A stretch of 11,903 nucleotides of DNA from Pseudomonadota bacterium (lineage in GTDB: Bacteria; Pseudomonadota; Gammaproteobacteria; Burkholderiales; Burkholderiaceae_B), in contig JAEWJD010000372.1 of the NCBI GenBank assembly GCA_023386765.1, positions 1 to 11,903 of the forward strand, written 5' to 3'. The position numbers and the translations under genes were made by a program. Under the pieces are notes generated by a model. It worked only from the letters and a program-made list of their open reading frames with translations. It ran no database searches and was not told where the DNA came from. Numbering within the stretch: the stretch's first letter is position 1; each line of letters begins with the position of its first letter. This document shows, piece after piece, positions 6,160 to 11,903 of this stretch.

Positions 6160-6188
6160 ATTGTAGGGCCAGATGACACAGGGGGCAA
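6160..6188 (-). promoter_or_regulatory. Promoter of the tetR gene
   Basis: On the minus strand, TTGCCC (6188-6183) and TACAAT (6165-6160) are separated by exactly 17 bp. The start would be near 6153, leaving a leader of about 150 nt. This implies transcription independent of the importer operon ending at 6229. The rest of the 6005-6228 gap shows no further gene. A GC-rich palindrome near 6193-6208 lacks a T-run. Confidence 0.5.
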
Positions 6189-6228
6189 TGCGTGCGCCGG
6201 CCGGCCCTTGCCACCGACGCGCTAGGGT

Positions 6229-6930
6229 TCATATTCCCAGATAGGCAGCGCGTATGCGCGGATCCGCGATCAAGGCGCTTGCCGCGCCTTGCATGGTGAT
6301 GTGGCCGGTCTCCATGACGTAGCCCCGGTCTGCGATCTGCAGCGCGCCGTAGGCGTTCTGTTCGATCAGCAGCACGGTGACGCCGAGGGCCTTCAGTCCA
6401 CGGATGACCTCGAAGATCTGCTGCACGATGATCGGCGCCAGCCCCATTGAAGGTTCGTCCAGCAACAGGCAGGAGGGCCTGCCCATCAGGGCGCGCGTCA
6501 TCGCCAGCATCTGCTGTTGCCCGCCGGACAGTCCGCCGGCGGCCAGGTGGCGTTTCTCACGCAGGATGGGGAACATCTGGAAGGCATCTTCCATGTCGCG
6601 CTCGACCCGTTCGTCGGCATAGAGGTAGGCGCCCAGCCGCAGGTTCTCCTCGACGCTGAGGTTGGTGAAGATCTGCCGGCCTTCGGGAGAGTGCGCCAGC
6701 CCGCGCGCCAGGCGGCGATGGGCGGGCACGGCGGCCAGCGCCTCGCCCCGGAAGGTAATGGCGCCGGCCGAGACCGGTTGCACGCCTGACAGGCAACGCA
6801 GCAGGGTGGTCTTGCCCGCACCATTGGCGCCGACGACGGTGACGATCTCGCCGCTGTCGACCTGCAGATCGATGCCGTGCAGCACTTCGATGCGTCCGTA
6901 GCACGAGCGTAGTCCTTGGACGGTCAGCAT
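6229..6930 (-). CDS. livF: ABC importer ATP-binding protein LivF
   Basis: A 233-residue ATPase, one of two nucleotide-binding subunits of a HAAT-type importer. Visible motifs are Walker A GANGAGKTT (34-42), the SPEGRQIFTNLSVEENL block (81-97) typical of LivF, signature LSGGQQQ (134-140), and Walker B LLLDEP (155-160) followed by SMGLAP. The usual switch histidine is replaced by EQN (190-192), which is normal for LivF. The start codon lies within the last 7 bases of livG, with GGGAGA upstream, so translational coupling is likely. It is the last gene of the importer operon. Liv-type importers carry amino acids and also aromatic acids. The context with an oxygenase points to the latter, but the ATPase gives no substrate information. 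Confidence 0.93.
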   Translation of the reverse strand: MLTVQGLRSCYGRIEVLHGIDLQVDSGEIVTVVGANGAGKTTLLRCLSGVQPVSAGAITFRGEALAAVPAHRRLARGLAHSPEGRQIFTNLSVEENLRLGAYLYADERVERDMEDAFQMFPILREKRHLAAGGLSGGQQQMLAMTRALMGRPSCLLLDEPSMGLAPIIVQQIFEVIRGLKALGVTVLLIEQNAYGALQIADRGYVMETGHITMQGAASALIADPRIRAAYLGI

Positions 6931-7706
6931 GGGCGGTCTCCCGGCTGGCTGTTGGTTCCCAGGTAGGCGGCGATGACCGCCGGGTCGCGGCTGATGGCGT
7001 CTGGTGGGCCTTCGGCTATTTTCTCGCCGTGATCAAGCACGACGATGTGGTTGGAAATGCGCATGACCATTTTCATATCGTGTTCGACCAGCAGGATGGC
7101 GACGCCGGTGGCGGCGACCTCGGCGATCAGGTGGTCGATTTCCTCGGTTTCGACCGCATTGCAGCCGGCGGCCGGTTCGTCCAGCAGCAGCACTTTGGGC
7201 TGCAGCGCCAAGGCACGGGCAATCTCCAGCCGCTTGAGCGAGCCGTAAGAGAGGCTGCCGGCCTCACGTTCCGCTGCGCGCTCCAGGCCCACGCGTTGCA
7301 GAAGCGCGCGGGCACCGTCTTCGGCGCGCCGGGCGCGGGCCCGCGAGGCGCGCAGGTTGAAAAGGTCGGAGAGCAGCGCGCCTTGCTCTTGCAGGTGAAA
7401 GCCCGCGATGGCGTTTTCCAGCACCGTCATGTTCTGGAAGATCTGCAGGTTCTGGAAGGTGCGCGACATGCCGCGCCGCGCCAGGCGGAACGGCGCCATG
7501 CCGGTGACGTCGTTGTGGTCCAGCACGACGCGGCCGGAGCCGGGCTGGTAGATCCCCGAGATCATGTTGAACAGCGTGGTCTTGCCTGCGCCGTTGGGGC
7601 CGATGACGGACACGATCTCGCCCGGCTCGACACTGAACGTGACATCGTGCACCGCTCGTAGCCCGCCAAAGGTGATACCCAGGCCGTGGATTTCCAGCAG
7701 GCTCAT
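6924..7706 (-). CDS. livG: ABC importer ATP-binding protein LivG
   Basis: A 260-residue ATPase pairing with LivF on the cytoplasmic face of the importer. Walker A GPNGAGKTT is at 36-44, the LivG block SRTFQNLQIFQNMTVLENA at 81-99 and the signature LSYGSLKR at 152-159. Walker B VLLLDEPAAG is at 172-181 and the switch histidine His209 is in LVEHDMKMVM. After Walker B the family usually has GLN or GMN; here it reads GCN (Cys182), a mild oddity. The start overlaps the livM stop as ATGA, with AGGAAGG just upstream, so the two are probably translated in a coupled way. Length is normal and all catalytic elements are present. Confidence 0.93.
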   Translation of the reverse strand: MSLLEIHGLGITFGGLRAVHDVTFSVEPGEIVSVIGPNGAGKTTLFNMISGIYQPGSGRVVLDHNDVTGMAPFRLARRGMSRTFQNLQIFQNMTVLENAIAGFHLQEQGALLSDLFNLRASRARARRAEDGARALLQRVGLERAAEREAGSLSYGSLKRLEIARALALQPKVLLLDEPAAGCNAVETEEIDHLIAEVAATGVAILLVEHDMKMVMRISNHIVVLDHGEKIAEGPPDAISRDPAVIAAYLGTNSQPGDRPC

Positions 7707-8659
7707 TTTTTCCTTCCTCGTATCGTGCGCATCATGGACGGAACCAGGCCTTCAGGCAGAAAGATCATGACCAGCATCATGGTCAGGCCCAGGATGAGGG
7801 GTTCGTAGTCGGCGAACACGGTCAGCACCTGTGGCAACAGCGTCAGCAGGCTCGCGCCGAAGATTGCGCCGGCGACCGAGCCGACGCCACCCAGCACCGC
7901 CATGGTGACCATTTCGATCGAGTGCATGAAGCCCGCGACGTCCGGTGTGATGAAGCGGTTCTGCAGCGCCAGCATGGAGCCGGCGACCGAGGCATAGACG
8001 GCCGATACGACAAATGCCTTGAGCTTGGCGCCAGCCACGTCGATGCCGACGGTGCCGGCTGCGATCTCCGAACCATGCAGCGCGCGCAGCGCCCGCCCGG
8101 TCGGGCTGTGATAGAGGTTCAGCGCGAGCCAGGCCCCGGCCACCAGCGCGATGCCGGTCATGGCGTACCAGAACTGGCCGTGGGACAACTCCAGGCCCCA
8201 GTCGTTCAAGAGGCTGCGCAGTCCGGGGTCGGGCACGGCGATACCGTCCGGCCCTTTGGTGAGCTGGCGTTCATTGTTCAGCACCATGGCGACCAGGATG
8301 CCAAAGCCCAGCGAGGCCACGCCCAGGTAGTAGCCCTTCAGGCGCAGGATGGGGCGGCCGACCAGCCAGGCCAGCAGGCCTGAAATCGCTGCGCCCAGCA
8401 CCACCGACAACGCCGAGGGCAGACCAAGGTGCACGGGTGCCAGCGCACAGGCATAGCCGCCGATGCCGGCGAATCCCGCGTGGCCCAGGCTGATCTGGCC
8501 CGCGTAGCCAGTCAGGATGACGATGCCAGTGACCGCCAGCGCGTTGACGAAAATCGCCGAGCCCACGCGGAAGTAATAACCGGAGGGAAAGAACAGCGGG
8601 GCGAGGGCAATCAGCGCGGCCAGGACGATCAGCGTCCAGTGTTTTGATGATATCCGCAT
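7703..8659 (-). CDS. livM: ABC importer permease LivM
   Basis: A 318-residue inner-membrane permease. Hydrophobic segments cover most of the chain, starting WTLIVLAALIALAPLFF. The diagnostic LivM stretch LTGYAGQISLGHAGFAGIGG lies at about 49-68. The cytoplasmic coupling loop, in which RALRALHGSEIAAGTVGID is followed by the AFVVSAVYASVAG segment, contacts the ATPases. The N-terminal extension is short, unlike the longer E. coli LivM. The ATG lies 3 bp after the livH stop and the gene ends in an ATGA overlap with livG. It forms the transport channel with LivH. Substrate specificity is set mainly by the periplasmic binding protein. Confidence 0.92.
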   Translation of the reverse strand: MRISSKHWTLIVLAALIALAPLFFPSGYYFRVGSAIFVNALAVTGIVILTGYAGQISLGHAGFAGIGGYACALAPVHLGLPSALSVVLGAAISGLLAWLVGRPILRLKGYYLGVASLGFGILVAMVLNNERQLTKGPDGIAVPDPGLRSLLNDWGLELSHGQFWYAMTGIALVAGAWLALNLYHSPTGRALRALHGSEIAAGTVGIDVAGAKLKAFVVSAVYASVAGSMLALQNRFITPDVAGFMHSIEMVTMAVLGGVGSVAGAIFGASLLTLLPQVLTVFADYEPLILGLTMMLVMIFLPEGLVPSMMRTIRGRKK

Positions 8660-8662
8660 GGC

Positions 8663-9535
8663 TTATACGCGATCCGTGGACTTGCGTCCGAACAGTCCCT
8701 GCGGCATGAAGAACAGCACCGCGAGAATGGTGATGAAGGCTGCCGCGTCTTTGTATTGCGACGACAGGTAGCCGGCAGTCAGGGCCTCCAGCAGGCCGAG
8801 CAGGATGCCTCCGGCCAACGCGCCCTTGGGGTTGCCCATGCCGCCCAGCATGGCGGCGGCAAAGCCTTTGAGCGCCAGGGTGAGGCCCACGTCGTACGAG
8901 GTCAGCGTGATCGGCGTGATCAGCACGCCGGCCAGCGCGCCGATGGCTGCTGACAGCGTGAACGACAGAGTCATGATGAATCGGGTGTTGATGCCGACCA
9001 GGCGCGCTGCCAGGCTGTTGTTCGAGGTGGCCAGTACCGCGCGGCCGATCAGCGTCCGGGTGAAGAACAGCCACAGGACAATGAATACGGCTACCGCGCC
9101 GCCGATCATCCAGAGGCTTTGCGACAGGATGGTGGCGCCCAGCACGTGTATCGGGTCGTCCCCCGAGAATGCGGGCAGACTGTGGATCTGCTTGCCGAAC
9201 AGGCTTTGCACCGCGCCGCGGATGAAGATCGAGGCGCCGATGGTGATGATGATGAGCGAGACGACGGGGGCGCCGCGCGCCGGCTCGATCGCCAGGCGGT
9301 TCAGCGCCACGCCGATCGTGGCGCTCGCGCCAATGGCCAACAGGGCGGCCAACGGCAACGCCAGGCCGGCGCCGTGTGCGAAGACCGTGATCATGCCACC
9401 CAGCATGACGAATTCGCCTTGGGCGAAGTTCACCACGCCGGTCGCGTTGAAAATGATCGCGAACCCGAGCGCGACGAGCGCGTAGACCGCGCCCACCGTC
9501 ACCCCCGAGAAAATGAACTGCATGAATTCCGACAT
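8663..9535 (-). CDS. livH: ABC importer permease LivH
   Basis: A 290-residue inner-membrane permease. The family hallmark YALVALGFAIIFNATGVVNF, followed by AQGEFVMLGGM, is near the N-terminus. The coupling loop AVLATSNNSLAARLVGINT lies mid-chain, and the end carries GMGNPKGALAGGILLGLLEAL. The start ATG at 9535 is preferred because GGAG lies 5 bp upstream; an in-frame GTG at 9541 would overlap the ribosome site. It follows the binding-protein gene after 77 bp and is followed by livM after 3 bp. With LivM it forms the membrane channel of the importer. Confidence 0.92.
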   Translation of the reverse strand: MSEFMQFIFSGVTVGAVYALVALGFAIIFNATGVVNFAQGEFVMLGGMITVFAHGAGLALPLAALLAIGASATIGVALNRLAIEPARGAPVVSLIIITIGASIFIRGAVQSLFGKQIHSLPAFSGDDPIHVLGATILSQSLWMIGGAVAVFIVLWLFFTRTLIGRAVLATSNNSLAARLVGINTRFIMTLSFTLSAAIGALAGVLITPITLTSYDVGLTLALKGFAAAMLGGMGNPKGALAGGILLGLLEALTAGYLSSQYKDAAAFITILAVLFFMPQGLFGRKSTDRV

Positions 9536-9566
9536 GGACACTCCGGGGTTTGTCTGGACTGGGATG

Positions 9567-9601
9567 GCGGGCCCGCGCTCGATGCGCCGGCGACGGGCCG
9601 C
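9567..9601 (-). repeat. Possible stem-loop between binding-protein gene and livH
   Basis: Bases 9567-9575 and 9594-9601 can form an 8-bp GC-rich stem with one bulged G and an 18-nt loop. It lies in the 77-bp gap after the binding-protein gene. Such hairpins often stabilise the upstream part of importer messages so that more binding protein than permease is made; that role is inferred. Confidence 0.3.
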
Positions 9602-9612
9602 GGTTCAGTCGC

Positions 9613-10752
9613 TCAGTCGATGACTTTCCATTTGCCGTCGCGAATTTCGAGGACGCGGAAGGCAGAGAGGTCCAGGCCCAGGTGGTCGGTCGGCGAGAAG
9701 GTATAGACGCCGGTGGTGCCGGCCAGCTTGCTGGTCTTTTCGATTTCGTCGCGGATCGCGGTGGGTTTGGTCGAGTTGGCGCGGCTCAGCGCATCGACCA
9801 GGATCAGGAAGGCGTCGTGTGCATAGCCGCCGAACGTGCCTACGGGGGCGCCGGTCTTGGCCTCGAAGGCTTTTTTGTAGGCGATGGACGGTGCGGCCTG
9901 GGGATCGCTGGCGGGCAGCTGGTCCGCGACAAGCAGCGCAGTCCCCGGCAGGCGGAAACCCTCGACGACGTCGGCGCCGGCCAGGTCGATATAGCCCTGC
10001 GAGGCGACGCCGTGTGAGGCGTAGAAGGGCAGGCTCATGCCGAGCTGGCGGTAGTTGCGCGCGAGCACCGCCGCGCTTTGGCCGAACCCCGGGTTCAGGA
10101 CAGCCTGCACGCCCGGGATGCCCCGGATCTTGGTCAGCTGCGCAGTCATGTCGGCATCCTTGGGCTCGTAGGTTTCGCTACCCACCAGTTCGATGCCGTA
10201 CTGGCCGGCCACGGCCTTGCACTGCGCCTGCATGGAGGCGCCGAAGCCGTCCGTGGAGCCGATCAACGCCACCTTGGTCCAGCCGTTCTTGCGCATGTCG
10301 GCAAACACCTTCTGGCAGGCCATGCGGTCGGTATGCGGTGTCTTGAAGGTATAGGGTTTGACCGGATCGATGATGTCGATGGCGCCGGCCAGCGAGATGA
10401 ACGGCACTTTGGCGTCTTCGGCGACTGACAGGATGGACATCGAGGTGCCGGTGGTAGTGCCGCCGATGATGGCTTGCACCTCGTCGTCCTCGACCAGCCG
10501 GGTCGCGAAGGTGCGTGCCTTGTTGGCGTCGCCGCCGTCGTCGTACAGCACCAGCTTGATTTTCTCGCCCTTGATGCCGCCACGTGCATTCAGTTCCTGC
10601 ACGAGCAGTTCCAAGGTACGCGCTTCGGGGTCGCCCAGGATGCCTGCCGGGCCCGTGGCCGAGATCGAGGCGCCGAGCCGGATTTCGGCTGCAGCGGGCA
10701 GGGTGCAGCCCAGTGCGAGCAAGCCCGCAACGATTGCCTTGCTTGTGTTCAT
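9613..10752 (-). CDS. Periplasmic substrate-binding protein of HAAT-type ABC importer (LivK-like)
   Basis: A 379-residue type I periplasmic binding protein (Peripla_BP_6 family). The signal peptide spans 1-22, with cleavage likely after PAAA; Cys16 is not in a canonical lipobox, so I favour a free periplasmic protein. The mature start EIRLGASISATGPAGILGDP is followed by YDDGGDANKARTFATRLVED, GGTTTGTSMS and TPHTDRMACQKVFADMRKNG. This version of the fold is one I associate with importers for aromatic acids and related carboxylates rather than leucine, but the ligand is not proven. AGGAGGAG precedes the ATG at good spacing. It is first in the importer operon, and an operator-like site lies 47 bp upstream of its start codon. 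It is divergent from the Rieske dioxygenase gene. Confidence 0.9.
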   Translation of the reverse strand: MNTSKAIVAGLLALGCTLPAAAEIRLGASISATGPAGILGDPEARTLELLVQELNARGGIKGEKIKLVLYDDGGDANKARTFATRLVEDDEVQAIIGGTTTGTSMSILSVAEDAKVPFISLAGAIDIIDPVKPYTFKTPHTDRMACQKVFADMRKNGWTKVALIGSTDGFGASMQAQCKAVAGQYGIELVGSETYEPKDADMTAQLTKIRGIPGVQAVLNPGFGQSAAVLARNYRQLGMSLPFYASHGVASQGYIDLAGADVVEGFRLPGTALLVADQLPASDPQAAPSIAYKKAFEAKTGAPVGTFGGYAHDAFLILVDALSRANSTKPTAIRDEIEKTSKLAGTTGVYTFSPTDHLGLDLSAFRVLEIRDGKWKVID

Positions 10753-10798
10753 GACTCCTCCTGTATGGCGGCTCGATACGTGCTGTGAGCCTATTATT

Positions 10799-10810
10799 GA
10801 ACAATCGTTC
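10799..10810. promoter_or_regulatory. Candidate TetR-type operator, site B (importer)
   Basis: Read on the minus strand it is GAACGATTGTTC, 10 of 12 matches to GAACGACCGTTC and itself a 5/6 palindrome. It lies 47 bp upstream of the binding-protein start codon. A weak -10-like TAAATT ends 4 bp upstream of it on the minus strand, but no convincing -35 box was found. Confidence 0.5.
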
Positions 10811-10998
10811 GTGTAATTTATCAGAGCTTTCCTGGCTTGGATATAGTGATCATGAAGACGTTTCAGCTTTCCTTGGTCAGTGTTTATTCCTGATAATTCT
10901 CTTATTAATCAACATATTGATGATATCGTTCAGGTGATTTAAAGGAAGTGGCCTAATGGTTTTCCTTGATTTGATTCGGATGGATTGTTGTAAAAACC

Positions 10999-11010
10999 GA
11001 ATGACCGATT
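10999..11010. promoter_or_regulatory. Candidate TetR-type operator, site C
   Basis: GAATGACCGATT matches 9 of 12 consensus bases and shares GACCGAT with site A. It sits inside a wider imperfect palindrome (10995-11014), about 20 bp upstream of the dioxygenase -35 box. It is 62 bp from site D, close to six helical turns, so cooperative or looped binding is possible. Confidence 0.4.
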
Positions 11011-11028
11011 GGTTATAAGAAACTGTGC

Positions 11029-11058
11029 TTGACACTCTGGCGCGTCCTCATTTATAAA
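11029..11058 (+). promoter_or_regulatory. Sigma-70 promoter of the dioxygenase gene
   Basis: A perfect -35 box TTGACA (11029-11034) and a -10 box TATAAA (11053-11058) are 18 bp apart. The start is expected near 11065, inside operator-like site D, leaving a leader of about 48 nt. Such a strong promoter would need repression. Confidence 0.7.
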
Positions 11059-11060
11059 TC

Positions 11061-11072
11061 GAACGACCATTC
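11061..11072. promoter_or_regulatory. Candidate TetR-type operator, site D (dioxygenase)
   Basis: GAACGACCATTC matches 11 of 12 consensus bases. It starts 3 bp after the -10 box and covers the predicted transcription start. Flanking AATC and GATT extend the dyad imperfectly. The layout mirrors site A at the reductase promoter. Confidence 0.6.
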
Positions 11073-11112
11073 GGATTATTAAATAATTCACAAACCATCG
11101 GAGGTGAGGGCG

Positions 11113-11903
11113 ATGTCTTCCATCAGGGACGAGATCGACTACCGGGCGCTGATCGAGCCCACGCGGATCAATAGCCGCCTGTATGTCGATCCGGAGATCT
11201 TCCAGGAGGAGCTGGACAAGATCTGGCATAAGACCTGGGTGTACGTGGGCCACGTCAGCGAAGTGCCTAACAAGAACGACTACGTGACCAAGAGCATCGG
11301 CACGACGCCGGTGCTGTTGCTACGCGACAAGGATGGCGAGATCCGCCTGTTGCTCAACAAGTGTCCGCACCGGGGCAACCAGTTGTGCGCCTACAAGGAA
11401 GGCAATCGCAGCACGTTCACGTGCCCATACCACTCCTGGACGTTCTCCAACACCGGCGATCTGATGGGGTATGCGCTGGCCGATGGCTACGAGGGTGCCT
11501 CCAAGACCGGCGTCGGGCTGGGCAAGGTGGCGAGGATCGGCATTTATCGCGGTTTCGTGTTCGGGTCGTTCGCCGAAACCGGCCCGAGCCTGGACGAGCA
11601 TCTGGGCGGGGCCAAGGCCGCCATCGACCAGTTGTGCGACAACTCGCCCAACGGCGAGCTGGACCTGCGCGCCGGGTTCCTGCAGCACCGCGCCAAGGCC
11701 AACTGGAAGTTCATGCTGGAGAACGAGACTGACGGATATCACCCTGGCTTCGTGCATGGCTCGATCTTCCAGGTCACCAATAGCCCGATCGCCAATCTCT
11801 ACGGCAAGGACTCGACCGCGCTGACGCGCGACTACGGCAACGGTCATACCGAGTTCGACCTGCGGCCGGAATGGCGGCGCATCGACAAGCCGCTGTACTG
11901 GTT
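11113..11903 (+). CDS. Rieske non-heme iron dioxygenase, alpha subunit (3' end outside window)
   Basis: The first 263 codons of an aromatic-ring-hydroxylating oxygenase large subunit, open to the window edge. The Rieske [2Fe-2S] domain has CPH (Cys84, His86) and CPYH (Cys104, His107), 17 residues apart. The catalytic domain has NWKFMLENETDGYHPGFVH, giving the bridging Asp207 and the mononuclear-iron ligands His210 and His215 (D-x2-H-x4-H). The third iron ligand would lie beyond the edge. The enzyme adds O2 across, or hydroxylates, an aromatic ring, fed by reductase and ferredoxin. It broadly resembles benzoate/anthranilate/salicylate-type oxygenases, but the substrate is not assignable. GGAGGTGA, a full match to the ribosome's anti-Shine-Dalgarno, lies 5 bp before the ATG. 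The gene is divergent from the importer. Confidence 0.93.
   Translation, partial: MSSIRDEIDYRALIEPTRINSRLYVDPEIFQEELDKIWHKTWVYVGHVSEVPNKNDYVTKSIGTTPVLLLRDKDGEIRLLLNKCPHRGNQLCAYKEGNRSTFTCPYHSWTFSNTGDLMGYALADGYEGASKTGVGLGKVARIGIYRGFVFGSFAETGPSLDEHLGGAKAAIDQLCDNSPNGELDLRAGFLQHRAKANWKFMLENETDGYHPGFVHGSIFQVTNSPIANLYGKDSTALTRDYGNGHTEFDLRPEWRRIDKPLYW

Noticed and set aside
5571..6188. Long antisense or off-frame ORFs over tetR and the importer genes
   Set aside because: High-GC codon bias leaves long open frames opposite real genes. The sense frames carry clear family motifs.
6190..6228. Terminator after livF
   Set aside because: A GC-rich palindrome is present but there is no T-tract on the minus strand, so a Rho-independent terminator is not supported.
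11320..11847. 175-residue minus-strand ORF opposite the dioxygenase
   Set aside because: It is the shadow of the Rieske gene, whose metal ligands and ribosome site are on the plus strand.
1..11903. CRISPR array or anti-phage defence system
   Set aside because: No regularly spaced repeats and no recognisable defence enzymes were seen. DUF4236 alone is not evidence for defence.

Overview
The window looks like part of a GC-rich betaproteobacterial chromosome. Burkholderiales, perhaps Alcaligenaceae such as Bordetella or Achromobacter, is my inference from the tRNA 3' half, the codon use and the style of the LivKHMGF and PaaR-like proteins; the species cannot be fixed from sequence alone.

Region 1 (1 to about 4150) is an accessory patch behind a tRNA gene. 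It opens with the 3' half of a tRNA, probably tRNA-Pro, and its intrinsic terminator. Next come the degraded tail of an IS3-type transposase between short inverted repeats, a lipoprotein gene with its own terminator and a DUF4236 gene, all on the minus strand. Then follow a fragment resembling the C-terminus of a filamentous-phage replication protein, a small secreted orphan protein on the plus strand, and about 450 bp without a gene but rich in palindromes. Base composition here is visibly less GC-rich than in the rest. I read it as a worn mobile-element landing zone.

Region 2 (about 4130 to the right edge) is a coherent locus, apparently for uptake and oxidation of an aromatic-type acid. 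It holds an FAD-dependent ferredoxin reductase (+), a convergent TetR/PaaR-like regulator (-), a five-gene ABC importer of the branched-chain-amino-acid/HAAT type (-; binding protein, LivH, LivM, LivG, LivF), and, transcribed divergently, the first 263 codons of a Rieske non-heme-iron dioxygenase alpha subunit, cut by the window end.

The most interesting signal is regulatory. Four copies of a 12-bp near-palindrome close to GAACGACCGTTC sit in the control regions of the reductase (one), the importer (one) and the dioxygenase (two). In the reductase and dioxygenase promoters the copy lies just downstream of the -10 box, at the expected transcription start. This suggests one TetR-type repressor tying importer, reductase and oxygenase into a single regulon, although the reductase lies about 5.7 kb from the oxygenase. 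The substrate is not visible; ferredoxin and small-subunit genes, if present, would lie beyond the right edge.
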